A stretch of DNA of 64,000 nt from Sphingomonas limnosediminicola (GCF_039537965.1 NZ_BAABBM010000001.1:2207501-2271500), one strand, 5' to 3'. Positions 48,212 to 56,050 are shown, counted from the first letter of the stretch. Translations and numbers: made by a program. The notes: generated by a model not told the origin, from the sequence alone.

Positions 48212-48418
48212 ATGATCACTGGAATCGTCAAATTCTTCGACAGCAATAAGGGCTATGGTTTCATTCAGCCGGAGGACGGAAGCACCGATGCGTTCGTCCA
48301 CATCAGCGCGGTGGAAGCCGCCGGAATGGGCACCTTGGATCCCGATCAGCGCATCAGCTACGAGCTTGAGAATGACAAGCGCGGCCGTGCGAGCGCCGTG
48401 AACCTGCAGGCCGCCTAA
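48212..48418 (+). CDS. cspA: Cold-shock-domain protein
   Basis: A 68-residue CspA-type protein with RNP1 NKGYGFIQP and RNP2 DAFVHISAV, and the closing strand ISYELENDKRGRASAVNLQAA. It binds single-stranded RNA/DNA and acts as an RNA chaperone. AAGGAAACATCAA is the ribosome binding site. The roughly 235 bases upstream hold no gene and could be a long regulated leader, as is common for csp genes. A strong stem-loop follows the stop codon. Confidence 0.95.
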   Translation: MITGIVKFFDSNKGYGFIQPEDGSTDAFVHISAVEAAGMGTLDPDQRISYELENDKRGRASAVNLQAA

Positions 48419-48429
48419 TTGAGGGACAT

Positions 48430-48455
48430 CCCGCCTCGCGTTCTTGCGAGGCGGG
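48430..48455 (+). terminator. Stem-loop after cspA
   Basis: CCCGCCTCGC (48430-48439) pairs perfectly with GCGAGGCGGG (48446-48455) around GTTCTT. There is no T-run, so it may be a transcript-stabilising hairpin or a terminator with weak tail. Confidence 0.6.
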
Positions 48456-48479
48456 CTACTCCAAGAGAAGGATCCTCAG

Positions 48480-48677
48480 ATGTCTACATTAGAGTTTTAC
48501 AACGCGCGCGCCGCGGAGTGCCGGGCCCAAGCGCATGGCAGTCCGCTCCTCAACGTGCGCGATCGGTGCCTATCCGCTGCCTCGGCGTGGGACAGCATGG
48601 CCGAGCGAGTGCGCAGGACGCAGACCTATCGGGTCGAAGATGCGGCGCGCAAAGCAGCTGAAGGGCGGCGCGCCTAA
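48480..48677 (+). CDS. Small hypothetical protein (65 aa)
   Basis: From ATG 48480: MSTLEFYNARAAECRAQAHG, then LLNVRDRCLSAASAWDSMAERVRRT and a charged end. The pattern YxxRAAECRAxA...NVRxRCLxxASAWxxMAER is one I know from many small alphaproteobacterial proteins of unknown role. It is helical, with two Cys. Starts 62 bases after cspA and overlaps the next gene by one base (TAATG). Confidence 0.7.
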   Translation: MSTLEFYNARAAECRAQAHGSPLLNVRDRCLSAASAWDSMAERVRRTQTYRVEDAARKAAEGRRA

Positions 48678-48901
48678 TGACGAGGGCAATGCAACTCGCA
48701 ATGAGCGAAATCGAAGCATCTGACCTGTGTGCCAAACAAAAGGTCGGTATCTCCACGATCGAAGCACTGCCCGGGGGAGGCGTTCGACTGGTCTGCAATA
48801 GTTCGACTGGCGCAGAGATCGTCCGGAAGAAGGCCAGGTCCAAAATCATGCGGGTTGAAGGGGTGAGAGAAAAGCATCGCCCGACCACTCCGCTCTGGTG
48901 A
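48677..48901 (+). CDS. Small hypothetical protein (74 aa)
   Basis: A 74-residue protein, MTRAMQLAMSEIEASDLCAK, then QKVGISTIEALPGGGVRLVC and basic KARSKIM. A central beta hairpin (GISTIEALPGGGVRLVCNSS) is likely. It is coupled to the preceding gene by TAATG. The 192 bases after it hold no convincing gene, only a short frame (48938-49016, MLASVGGSALLSKLVPETRG) that may be a remnant. Function unknown. Confidence 0.6.
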   Translation: MTRAMQLAMSEIEASDLCAKQKVGISTIEALPGGGVRLVCNSSTGAEIVRKKARSKIMRVEGVREKHRPTTPLW

Positions 48902-49093
48902 GTTAATCCGCAGCGGCACGACCCCGGTTGATGTCGCCATGCTGGCCTCGGTCGGCGGCAGTGCGCTGCTTAGCAAACTGGTGCCTGAGACGCGGGGGCT
49001 TCTCGGCTTGTCGTGAGCGATCGCGAAGCCATTTCGCACAAGAGTTCTTATGGGCTGGATATCGCGACGCCCCACACCTTCAAGGAATACGAC

Positions 49094-49441
49094 ATGGCCT
49101 CGTTCAAAGACCCCTCCTTTCAGGATCGCGTCGCGTCGGCCGCGATAGCCAAGCAAAAGGCTCTGGACCAATTGAGGGCGAAGCCTCCGGTCGACGAGGT
49201 CTTGATGGCGCGACGACGACAAGAACATGAAGTGCGACAGCAAGCTCTGTCGGTCGAGAGGACTGCCAGATCCCAAGCCAATGCTGCGGCGAAAGCCGAG
49301 AAAGCATCTCTAAAAGCGGCTGAAATAGCGGCAACGGAGGCCGCCGCTGCTAAGAAGGCAGCTCGATTGAAGCCTGCAAGCCCGGAAGAGATGAAGGCAG
49401 CGCGAGATGCGCGATATGCTGCGAGGAAGGCACGAAAGTAG
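49094..49441 (+). CDS. DUF6481 family protein
   Basis: A 115-residue protein starting MASFKDPSFQDRVASAAIAK followed by KALDQLRAKPPVDEVLMARR, the DUF6481 signature, and then a long Ala/Lys/Glu helix (AEKASLKAAEIAATEAAAAKK). It is very basic and probably one extended helix, perhaps nucleic-acid associated. An open frame upstream to 49013 is not conserved, so I start at 49094. Function unknown. Confidence 0.8.
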   Translation: MASFKDPSFQDRVASAAIAKQKALDQLRAKPPVDEVLMARRRQEHEVRQQALSVERTARSQANAAAKAEKASLKAAEIAATEAAAAKKAARLKPASPEEMKAARDARYAARKARK

Positions 49442-49596
49442 CGAGGAACGACTTACCTGCCGGCAAGGCGCTATGTTGGCTTTCCATCGATTGCGGACAT
49501 TCCGGTGCGACCGCATGAAGGCGGAGAAGGGGCTGGTTGTTGCTCGCGAAACCTTTGTCGTGCGATGCGCTTCTAAAGTCGTGCGAGGACGATCTT

Positions 49597-50043
49597 ATGG
49601 AACAGCCCGCGATTGAGATTCTATCCAGTCACAGGATCATGACTGTCGCCACTATCCGGCCGGATGGATGGCCCCAGGCGACGATCGTCGGCTATGCCAG
49701 CGAGGGTTGGTCGCTGTACTTTCTCATCTATCGGGACAGCCAGAAGTTCGAGAACATCCAGCGGGACAACCGAGTTGCGATCACGGTGGGTAACGAGCCA
49801 TCTGAGCTGAAGAAGATAAAAGCGGTTTTTGCTGGTTGCGAGGTCTTCGAGATCACCAATCTGGCCGAAAAGGCTCATGCGTGGGAATTGCTGGCTCAAA
49901 GACACCCAAACCTGACTGACTTGGCGCCTCCACTGGAGAGTGAAGTCGCGACGATGGTTGCCAGATGCAAACATGTGTCCTTTCTCGACTACAGTCAGGG
50001 GCTGGGCCACACTGAATCGATCACGGTGCCCGGACCATTCTAA
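49597..50043 (+). CDS. Pyridoxamine 5'-phosphate oxidase-like flavin-binding protein
   Basis: A 148-residue split-barrel protein. IEILSSHRIMTVATIRPDGW then PQATIVGYASEGWSLYFLIYRDSQKFENIQRDNRVAITV is the FMN-binding split barrel of the PNPOx-like family. GAGGACGATCTT precedes the ATG at 49597. Such proteins bind FMN, F420 or haem; the substrate cannot be told. A dispersed repeat lies about 40 bases downstream. Confidence 0.82.
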   Translation: MEQPAIEILSSHRIMTVATIRPDGWPQATIVGYASEGWSLYFLIYRDSQKFENIQRDNRVAITVGNEPSELKKIKAVFAGCEVFEITNLAEKAHAWELLAQRHPNLTDLAPPLESEVATMVARCKHVSFLDYSQGLGHTESITVPGPF

Positions 50044-50080
50044 TCGAGCGCCGCTGCGACGCTGCGGGCGACCCGCGCAC

Positions 50081-50110
50081 ATTGTCCGCTTTCGACCCAA
50101 AACAGACATT
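50081..50110 (+). repeat. Dispersed intergenic repeat, variant copy
   Basis: ATTGTCCGCTTTCGACCC followed by AAAACAGACATT. It shares the GCTTTCGACCCA core, but with TGTCCG/CAGACA ends instead of TGGCAG/CTGCCA. Confidence 0.6.
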
Positions 50111-50162
50111 CCGCTCCAAATATTGTAGATGCAGGCATCGCCCTTCCTGAGGAGGGTCCGAC

Positions 50163-50663
50163 ATGAAACTCGCGCCTTGGACTGCGTTGGCTCTTGCTCT
50201 TGCCGCGACGGGTGGCGCTTGGTGCCAGTCGATGGGCGGAATGATGGGGCAGCCTGGCATGATGGGCCATGGCATGATGACTGGCTCCATGATGCGGCAC
50301 CATCAGGCAATGATGAATGGCATCCCAGAGCCATACCGTTCGGCCCAGAATCCGCTCCCGACCTCCGCAGCGACCCTTCAACGCGGCGCTCAGGTGTATG
50401 CGCAGAACTGCGCCGCTTGCCATGGACCTAAGGGTTACGGGGATGGTCCTGCGGGGCAGCAGCTCTCGCCACGACCAGCCGACCTAGCGTGGCTTGCCCA
50501 CTCTCACATGGTAGGCGACCAATATATCGATTGGACTGTTTCGGAAGGTGGCAAGCCGGTCGGCTCGGCCATGCCCGCTTTCAAGGGCATCCTATCACAG
50601 CGGGATATTTGGGCCGTCACGTCCTATGTGCGCCAAGGGCTGAGTAACCGCCCTCACTACTGA
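50163..50663 (+). CDS. Secreted c-type cytochrome with Met/His-rich N-terminus
   Basis: A 166-residue protein with a signal peptide (about residues 1-20). The next 30 residues are a Met/Gly/His-rich stretch (MGGMMGQPGMMGHGMMTG), reminiscent of copper-binding sequences. A class I cytochrome c domain follows with haem motif CAACH (C83-C86-H87) and likely axial Met in GSAMPAFKG. It should carry electrons in the periplasm. TGAGGAGGGTCCGAC before the ATG is a strong ribosome binding site. Bordered by dispersed repeats on both sides. Confidence 0.85.
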   Translation: MKLAPWTALALALAATGGAWCQSMGGMMGQPGMMGHGMMTGSMMRHHQAMMNGIPEPYRSAQNPLPTSAATLQRGAQVYAQNCAACHGPKGYGDGPAGQQLSPRPADLAWLAHSHMVGDQYIDWTVSEGGKPVGSAMPAFKGILSQRDIWAVTSYVRQGLSNRPHY

Positions 50664-50669
50664 GCCGCC

Positions 50670-50703
50670 CTAATGGCAGCTTTCCACCCATTCCTGCCGC
50701 TAG
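50670..50703 (+). repeat. Dispersed intergenic repeat, copy 3
   Basis: CTAATGGCAGCTTTCCACCC then ATTCCTGCCGCTAG. The ends CTAATGGCAG and CTGCCGCTAG are nearly inverted. It starts seven bases after the cytochrome c stop codon. Confidence 0.75.
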
Positions 50704-50711
50704 GTGCCCGT

Positions 50712-51068
50712 TCACGCTTCACCGTCACCAGGCCGAGGCGGAGGTGGCCCGGTGCGATCGGAAAAGAAGTTGTCGCGTTCCTCGTAGGACACTTCCCAGC
50801 CTAGCTCGCGAAGCTTCTCGGCGATCAGGTCTGCGGCCATGCGTTTGGGATCTGGCGCATCTAGGCCCGAGCGCCGGCGACCCTCCTTCTTTGGCTTCGC
50901 ATGACCCGGTTCTTCACCCCACGCCCATTTGGGAAGCATGCGCAGCCAGCCTGCGATCACGATGGCGAGCTGCTGTCCTTCGATCGTGAATCGGCGCGGC
51001 ATTGGCGCGAGATACGCCCGCAAGAACATTTCAGGAACATCATCTTTCGGACTGTCCCCGATTTCCAC
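50712..51068 (-). CDS. Hypothetical protein downstream of integrase
   Basis: A 118-residue protein from a GTG at 51068 (MEIGDSPKDDVPEMFLRAYL). It has RFTIEGQQLAIVIAGWLRML, a basic linker KKEGRRRSGL, a helix ADLIAEKLRELGWEVSYEER and a Pro-rich tail. No known family is recognised. It begins 17 bases after the stop of the tyrosine recombinase on the same strand, so the two are probably co-transcribed. Confidence 0.6.
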   Translation of the reverse strand: MEIGDSPKDDVPEMFLRAYLAPMPRRFTIEGQQLAIVIAGWLRMLPKWAWGEEPGHAKPKKEGRRRSGLDAPDPKRMAADLIAEKLRELGWEVSYEERDNFFSDRTGPPPPRPGDGEA

Positions 51069-51085
51069 ATCCGGCCGGGGATCAT

Positions 51086-51679
51086 CTAGAGCTCAAGTGC
51101 CTCGGAAAGTGCGAGCGCATCGTCCAGCTCCACGCCAAGGTATCTTACCGTGCTCTCCAGCTTCGTGTGACCAAGCAGCAGCTGGCAGGCCCGGAGGTTG
51201 CCGGTCTTTCGATAGAGGAGCGAGACCTTGGTCCGCCTGAGGCTGTGCGTGCCGTACTCAGCCGTTTCCAGTCCAATCAGCGCTACCCAGCTCTTCACCA
51301 GCCGGAAGTACTGGCGCGTCGAAAGGTGATCGTCCTGGTGCATTCGGCTCGGGAAGATCCAGCCGTCAGCACTATCACGTCTGACCTTCAGCCACTCCGA
51401 TAGCGATCGGCGAGTCTGCTCGGTTATCTCGAACTGCACGGGTCGGCCCGTCTTCTGCTGGATGACCACAGCGCGCCGCCGCAGCGAGCCGGCCGCTGAG
51501 ATGTCGGCGAGGCGCAAGGCCACCACGTCGCAGCCCCTCAGCTTGCTATCCAGGGCAATGTCGAACAGCGCCAGATCGCGCAGCCGTCCCTCGATTTGTA
51601 GGCGCACGCGGATCGCCCAGACATGCATCGGGCGTAGTGGCAGCTTCGCTCCCACGATCACTTGAGCAGGATGGTTCAT
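51086..51679 (-). CDS. Small tyrosine-type site-specific recombinase
   Basis: A 197-residue catalytic-domain-only recombinase. All active-site residues can be placed: R48 in SKLRGCDVVALRL, K76 in QQKTGRP, H145-x-x-R148 in THSLRRTKV, H171 in LLGHTKLEST and the nucleophile Y180. The N-terminal core-binding (SAM-like) domain of normal integrases is missing. GGAGCGACCC precedes the ATG. It is the only recombinase in the window and may be linked to mobility of this accessory region. No att repeats were identified. Confidence 0.9.
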   Translation of the reverse strand: MNHPAQVIVGAKLPLRPMHVWAIRVRLQIEGRLRDLALFDIALDSKLRGCDVVALRLADISAAGSLRRRAVVIQQKTGRPVQFEITEQTRRSLSEWLKVRRDSADGWIFPSRMHQDDHLSTRQYFRLVKSWVALIGLETAEYGTHSLRRTKVSLLYRKTGNLRACQLLLGHTKLESTVRYLGVELDDALALSEALEL

Positions 51680-51713
51680 GGGTCGCTCCTAGCTAGGAGC
51701 TTTGATCAACGGC

Positions 51714-51746
51714 CTAGCGGCAGGATTGGGTGGAAAGCGGACATTC
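51714..51746 (-). repeat. Dispersed intergenic repeat, copy 4
   Basis: CTAGCGGCAGGATTGGG then TGGAAAGCGGACATT: the reverse orientation of the family core, with a GGCAG end and a GCGGACATT end. It lies just upstream of the recombinase start. Confidence 0.7.
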
Positions 51747-51795
51747 GATCCGTCATGAACTAAGGTGTATGAACTAAGGCGGGGGATCGGCCTTC

Positions 51796-52758
51796 ATGCG
51801 CAAGGTGCTTCTGGGACTGGCATCTGTTGCATCGCTCATTTTCGCGGCATTTACGCTTTCGCCATGGCCCAGCGTTTACGCCATCCGCCTGATTTTTGAC
51901 AAAGGCGCTGCGAACGCCTCGGCAAAGCTTGAGAAGCACGTCCCCGCATCGGTGACCGCGTCGACTTATCAATATGACCCGTCCAGCAGCGATGCACTCC
52001 TGGACGTTTACCGCCCGGCCAAATCCATCGCGGGTGCCCCCACTGTCGTCTGGATTCACGGCGGTGGCTTCGTGTCCGGCCGGCGTAGCGACCTGACGAA
52101 TTACGCGAAGATCCTCGCCGGACAGGGGTTCAACGTCGTCAACATCGATTACACGATCGCTCCCGAAGCACACTATCCGACCCCGATCCGACAGGTGAAC
52201 CAGGCACTCGCATTTCTCACCCGCAATGGTGGGAAGCTTGGCGTCGATTCAAATCGGCTGGTGCTGGCTGGCGATAGCGCCGGGGCTCAAATTGCCGCGC
52301 AAAGCGCTGCCGTCGTTACGGATGCCGATTACGCTCGTCGCGTCGGGGTGTCAGCGGGGGCACGACCGTCGCAAATCATAGGGGCATTGCTCTTCTGCGG
52401 TGTCTTTGACGTTACTCGGACGGGCAGCGGCTGGTTCATGAAGACGACAACCTGGGCATACAGCGGAAAACGAAATTGGCGCGATGCGCCAGGGTTCGAG
52501 ACAATCTCCGTGGCTTCGAATGTTTCGCGGAATTTCCCGCCGAGCTTCATCAGCGCCGGTAATGCCGACCCACTAGCCTCCCAGTCTCTGGCAATGGCCG
52601 ATGCACTGAAGGCAAAGGGCGTTAGCGTGGACACGCTTTTTTACCCTGCCGACTACAAGCCACCGCTCGGGCACGAATATCAATTCGATCTCGACACGGC
52701 GGCCGGTCGGCTAGCTCTTGAACGTTCGACGCGATGGCTGCGCGCTCTGGTGCGCTAA
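51796..52758 (+). CDS. Alpha/beta hydrolase (hormone-sensitive-lipase-like esterase)
   Basis: A 320-residue hydrolase with an N-terminal signal or anchor helix (MRKVLLGLASVASLIFAAF). The oxyanion motif is IHGGGF (about 87-92), the nucleophile elbow GDSAGAQIA (S161), Asp in GNADPLASQS and His in PLGHEYQF, the usual HSL triad. It should hydrolyse short-chain esters, probably in the periplasm or at the membrane. The stop codon TAA is the first part of the downstream dispersed repeat (CTAATGGCAGG). Confidence 0.85.
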   Translation: MRKVLLGLASVASLIFAAFTLSPWPSVYAIRLIFDKGAANASAKLEKHVPASVTASTYQYDPSSSDALLDVYRPAKSIAGAPTVVWIHGGGFVSGRRSDLTNYAKILAGQGFNVVNIDYTIAPEAHYPTPIRQVNQALAFLTRNGGKLGVDSNRLVLAGDSAGAQIAAQSAAVVTDADYARRVGVSAGARPSQIIGALLFCGVFDVTRTGSGWFMKTTTWAYSGKRNWRDAPGFETISVASNVSRNFPPSFISAGNADPLASQSLAMADALKAKGVSVDTLFYPADYKPPLGHEYQFDLDTAAGRLALERSTRWLRALVR

Positions 52759-52813
52759 TGGCAGGAATGGGTCGAAAGCTGCCGCGGCGGGAACGGATGG
52801 GAAGCGGGCACTA
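52755..52813 (-). repeat. Dispersed intergenic repeat, copy 5 (double, touches a stop codon)
   Basis: CTAATGGCAGGAATGGG then TCGAAAGCTGCCGCGGCGGG and AACGGATGGGAAGCGGGCACT. It is a double unit around a CCGCGGCGG centre, like copies 2 and 7. Its first bases supply the TAA stop of the alpha/beta hydrolase gene. Confidence 0.75.
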
Positions 52814-52901
52814 CTCCGTGCTGACCTTGAGAACGTTCAGCAGCGATTGGATCGGCGGCTGGCGGGACGCTGATGTCCGCTTCAAACCGGAAAGGAGATG
52901 T

Positions 52902-52924
52902 GAGCCCGGCGCTAAGCCGGGCTC
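52902..52924 (-). terminator. Stem-loop after the 86-aa secreted protein gene
   Basis: GAGCCCGGC (52902-52910) and GCCGGGCTC (52916-52924) form a perfect 9-bp stem around GCTAA, extended by GAGATGT/ATCTC flanks. It starts just past the stop codon of the gene at 52928 on the minus strand and is followed there by CTCCTTTCC. Likely a terminator. Confidence 0.6.
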
Positions 52925-52927
52925 ATC

Positions 52928-53188
52928 TCACGCTGCGTCCTTCGCTTGGAATGTAACATACCAGTCGCCGACGGTACCTTCGACGCGGCCTGCCGGATCG
53001 ACAGTGAGTTCATAGTGCGCGCCAGTCACGCGATTGGACCCGCGCAGGAGCGTCTTCCCGTCGCGTTCGATTGTCTGCGAATAGCGGCCGACGATATTGG
53101 AATAGTTGTCGCTTGCAGGCTGGACCGATCCGTCCTGCGTCACGGGGGCGAATCCCAGCGCGACGGCTACAATGGTTGTCATCATCAT
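52928..53188 (-). CDS. Small secreted hypothetical protein (86 aa)
   Basis: An 86-residue protein with N-terminal hydrophobic signal (MMMTTIVAVALGFAPV), then a beta-rich part: RYSQTIERDGKTLLRGSNRV, TGAHYELTVDPAGRVEGTVG and DWYVTF. GGGAG seven bases before the ATG at 53188 decides that start over a TTG at 53194. Similar short proteins are seen in sphingomonads; function unknown, location probably periplasmic. Confidence 0.68.
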   Translation of the reverse strand: MMMTTIVAVALGFAPVTQDGSVQPASDNYSNIVGRYSQTIERDGKTLLRGSNRVTGAHYELTVDPAGRVEGTVGDWYVTFQAKDAA

Positions 53189-53194
53189 GTGCAA

Positions 53195-53483
53195 TCTCCC
53201 TTTTCGACAGCGGCAGTGCTGCGCGGGAGTAACTTCAAGAAGCGTGCCAGACTGAAAAATGTCGTAGAGTCAGTGTCTTCCTATTCATATGCAGATAACG
53301 CCAGGGTTTGCAGTGCTATATCTTAGCAATACACACCAACCCTCAGACCATTATGCGGGCAGGCGCGTGCGACGACTTGAATATCGGCGCTCTCATAGAG
53401 TCAGCTTTGGGTTGAAAGCTGCCATTGGCGTGCGTGGCAAACTGGTTCCTGCGAGTTGATTGTGCGGGGTCGGCCCCACGGAG
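53195..53483. other. Gene-free stretch with one repeat fragment
   Basis: No coding region or RNA gene is seen here. A partial copy of the dispersed repeat, TTGGGTTGAAAGCTGCCATTGG, lies at about 53407-53428. Confidence 0.5.
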
Positions 53484-53723
53484 CTACCGGCTGACCCGCA
53501 CAGCGTCTTCAAAGGCGACCGAACAAACCGTGGCGCCCGTTTCGTCGAGTACGTCAACCCGCTGAGCCAGGTTGATGAACCCCTCTAATGCGTCGTGGCT
53601 GACGATGCCGCGTGCTTGTAGCAGTGCTGTGGCCTTCGCAGCTTCGATGTCGTCAAGCTCCAGCCCCTCGCCGTCGATCAGCGTGTCCTCGCCGTCCCTC
53701 AGATGGAAAAAGTACAGCGGCAT
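53484..53723 (-). CDS. DUF6894 family protein
   Basis: A 79-residue protein starting MPLYFFHLRDGEDTLIDGEG, then LDDIEAAKATALLQARGIVS and RVDVLDETGATVCSVAFEDAV. This is the DUF6894 pattern (M-x-x-YFFHLxDG...DxEGxEL.D...A). Members are common in rhizobia and sphingomonads; the function is unknown. Divergent from the Crp/Fnr gene that starts 150 bases away. Confidence 0.85.
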   Translation of the reverse strand: MPLYFFHLRDGEDTLIDGEGLELDDIEAAKATALLQARGIVSHDALEGFINLAQRVDVLDETGATVCSVAFEDAVRVSR

Positions 53724-53872
53724 GAACTCCGGCCCGTCGGTCGCCTTCGAGGAGTCCTGATCTTAACGTCAGTCAGCTACAATAAGTATAACCTCGTATC
53801 AATTCGTCGTAGCCTTCCGTGGTAAGAAAGCTGCGTGCAACTTGCCGGAATTTCGCCTTTGTGACCGACCCG

Positions 53873-54598
53873 ATGACAGACAGAAGACTATCGTCATTCG
53901 TTCGCCGGCTACGCTTTCATGGCGGTCTGAGCCACGAAAACGCTGAGGCTGTCCAGGCACTTCCTTGGCGTGTGGCTGAGCGCCCGAAGCTCTCCTATGT
54001 CGTGCGCGAAGGCGACAGGCCAGACGAAGTTTCGGTGTTGCTCGCAGGGTTTGCTCAGCGACAAAAGCATACGAGCGAGGGAACGCGCCAGATCATGGCG
54101 TTCAGCCTTCCGGGGGACCCGCTCGATTTCGAATGCCTATTTCTCGACGAAGCCGACTTCAGTGTGCAGATGGCGGTAACTGGCATGATCGCGTGCGTCC
54201 GTACCGAGGCGATCAAGTCATTGCTGCATGATCGGCGCGAACTGGGCCAGGCGATCGAGCGAACGCTGCTCGCGGATGCGTCGGTTGCCCGCGAATGGGT
54301 TGTCAATGTCGGTCGACGGGATGCCCGGCGTCGGGTCGCGCATCTCCTCTGCGAGCTATTGGTTCGAGCGAAGGCTCAACACATAGAGACGAGTGTATTT
54401 GAGTTGCCATTTACGCAAGAGCAATTGGCCGATGCCACTGGACTCACGCCTATCCACATCAATCGCGTCTTGAGACAGCTGACCACCGACGGGGCCATTC
54501 GCCGCTCTGGCCGTATGATCACGGTTCCTGACTGGGAGTGTCTTAGGGAGATCGCGGACTTTGACGAGCGCTTTCTCCACATGAAGAGAGCGTCCTGA
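53873..54598 (+). CDS. Crp/Fnr family transcriptional regulator
   Basis: A 241-residue regulator. A degenerate cyclic-nucleotide-binding barrel (YVVREGDRPDEVSVLLAGFA, FSLPGDPLDFECLFL) precedes the dimer helix and the winged helix FTQEQLADATGLTPIHINRVLRQLTTDGAI. No Fnr Cys cluster is present. The start MTDRRLSSFVRRL (53873) is chosen over an upstream in-frame codon. It differs clearly in sequence from the Crp/Fnr protein at 27.2 kb, with the same overall plan. Target genes unknown. Confidence 0.88.
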   Translation: MTDRRLSSFVRRLRFHGGLSHENAEAVQALPWRVAERPKLSYVVREGDRPDEVSVLLAGFAQRQKHTSEGTRQIMAFSLPGDPLDFECLFLDEADFSVQMAVTGMIACVRTEAIKSLLHDRRELGQAIERTLLADASVAREWVVNVGRRDARRRVAHLLCELLVRAKAQHIETSVFELPFTQEQLADATGLTPIHINRVLRQLTTDGAIRRSGRMITVPDWECLREIADFDERFLHMKRAS

Positions 54599-54604
54599 TC
54601 CCCG

Positions 54605-54754
54605 TCACGAATAGACGCGATTTGTCATTGCCCTTAGACGTGCTTCCTCATCTGCCAGCAGTCTCCGAAAAGTAGCCGGCTCGGCATCGTCAGTGCAGCT
54701 TTCCAGCTTCTGCCTGAACCGTCTGATGTTCTCTTCTGCGATGAACCGTTCCAT
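54605..54754 (-). CDS. Small helical hypothetical protein (49 aa)
   Basis: The minus strand from ATG 54754 encodes MERFIAEENIRRFRQKLESC, then TDDAEPATFRRLLADEEARL and a short tail. The MERFIAEENIRRFRxKL...LRRLLAxEEAKL pattern is one I know from many small alphaproteobacterial proteins. GGGGA six bases upstream supports translation. It is convergent with the Crp/Fnr gene, with seven bases between stops. Function unknown. Confidence 0.7.
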   Translation of the reverse strand: MERFIAEENIRRFRQKLESCTDDAEPATFRRLLADEEARLRAMTNRVYS

Positions 54755-54994
54755 TCGGCATCCCCGCCCTCAGGAGAGAACGCTCGCAGCCCAGGTACGC
54801 GGCTCGATACCTACTCTCCGCGACCGCATACTCAATCTATGTTGGTCTATTTCGCACGTTAAATGCGAGGTCGCTACCCCGCGCAAGTGGTTGTCGCGGG
54901 GCACCTTGGATCGAAAGCTGTCATAAGTGGATCAGCCGCCGACTGTGATACAGGTCGCTCTCACAACGGCGCCGTCATTTGTTCTGAGGATGTC

Positions 54995-55780
54995 ATGTCG
55001 CAGCTCGAGCAATCCCTAACCATGGAAACGTTGGGCGATGCGCGAGTTGCTGTTGCCGACCCCAAATATGAGGCGAACACCGGGATGTTCGGCGGATGGA
55101 CTGCGGCACTGTTGCTCAGGGCCGTCCTGGATCATCCCGAAAGCACAGGCAGCGCTTCCGCGCTCACAGTGAATTTCGTTGCTCGCGTGATTCCCGGAGA
55201 AGATCTGCTCGTCAGACCCTCCAAGCTTGGTGAGAGCAATTCGCTATCGCACTGGCGGGTAAATCTTCATCGCCGCCAAGGGGACGATCTCCTTGCAACC
55301 GCCTCGGCCATATTGGCGGTGCGTCGGCCTTCGCAAAGCGCAATGGATTATCGCGCTCCTGTCGCCCGCCAACCCGACGAACTGCCGGCATCCAATCCGC
55401 CCGGAGCCTTCGGCCACCGGACCGAAACGCGGGTTGTATACGGGCTGCCGCCTTTTAGCCGTCCGGACCTGCGGTCACTTGCTTGGGTGCGCGAAAGTTC
55501 CGGGAGGCACATCGACGCAGTCCAGCTCGCCTATCTGTCAGACGTCTACGCGCCCCGTGTGTTTCACGTCAGCGAAGGGCCTCGTCCTTCGTCAACGCTC
55601 ACAATGTCGACCTATTTCCTTGCCGCACCCGAAGAACTCGCAGCAGTCGGCGACGACTACGTCCTCAGCGAAGCGGAGGGCACCCGCATCGAGCACTCTC
55701 TGGTCGGTTCTCGATCACGCCTCTGGAGCAGGCAGGGCAACCTTCTCGCGACGACTGAGCAACTCTGCTGGTTCAGGTAG
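54995..55780 (+). CDS. Acyl-CoA thioesterase-like double-hotdog protein
   Basis: A 261-residue protein of the TesB-like/4HBT_3 type. The first hotdog has NTGMFGGWTAALLLRAVLDH and ALTVNFVARVIPGEDL, the second DAVQLAYLSDVYAPRVFH, TLTMSTYFLAAPEEL and the closing RSRLWSRQGNLLATTEQLCWF. It should act on acyl-CoA esters. CTGAGGATGTC precedes the ATG at 54995; the upstream open frame to 54863 is not conserved and contains a fragment of the dispersed repeat (about 54904-54924). Confidence 0.8.
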   Translation: MSQLEQSLTMETLGDARVAVADPKYEANTGMFGGWTAALLLRAVLDHPESTGSASALTVNFVARVIPGEDLLVRPSKLGESNSLSHWRVNLHRRQGDDLLATASAILAVRRPSQSAMDYRAPVARQPDELPASNPPGAFGHRTETRVVYGLPPFSRPDLRSLAWVRESSGRHIDAVQLAYLSDVYAPRVFHVSEGPRPSSTLTMSTYFLAAPEELAAVGDDYVLSEAEGTRIEHSLVGSRSRLWSRQGNLLATTEQLCWFR

Positions 55781-55798
55781 CTGCCGGGAGCCGACGGT

Positions 55799-55857
55799 AG
55801 AGTCCGGAATGGGTCGAAAGTTGCCGCGGCAGGCTTGGGTGGAAAAGAACATTCGCC
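55799..55857 (-). repeat. Dispersed intergenic repeat, copy 6 (double)
   Basis: AGAGTCCGGAATGGG then TCGAAAGTTGCCGCGGCAGG and CTTGGGTGGAAAAGAACATTCG. Two half-units around a CCGCGGC centre, as in copies 2 and 5. Confidence 0.7.
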
Positions 55858-56050
55858 TCGGCCTTCGTGCGGGCTATGCATCATTGATGACCAGGTCTCT
55901 GCCGTTGAACGTGCGTTTACCCTCGCGCGATCGGGACAGTGCCGCAGTGTTGCAGCCATCATCCGGCTCTTGTCAGAGGACGATCGAATGGCTGTCGAGG
56001 AACACCTGAGGAAGCCAGCTGAGACGCGAACTAATTTTGGTTTGCAGCGA
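55858..56050 (+). pseudogene. Possible small gene truncated by flanking repeats
   Basis: One frame encodes DQVSAVERAFTLARSGQCRS, then VAAIIRLLSEDDRMAVEEHL, which resembles short helical proteins in this order (VERAFxLARSG...SVxxI...). It has no usable start codon outside repeat copy 6 and no stop before repeat copy 7. The likely history is a small gene whose ends were replaced or disrupted by the repeats. Low confidence; no other gene is seen between 55781 and 56491. Confidence 0.35.

Noticed and set aside
48928..49230. 100-codon plus-strand frame between small genes
   Set aside because: It overlaps the DUF6481 gene in another frame and has no plausible protein character.
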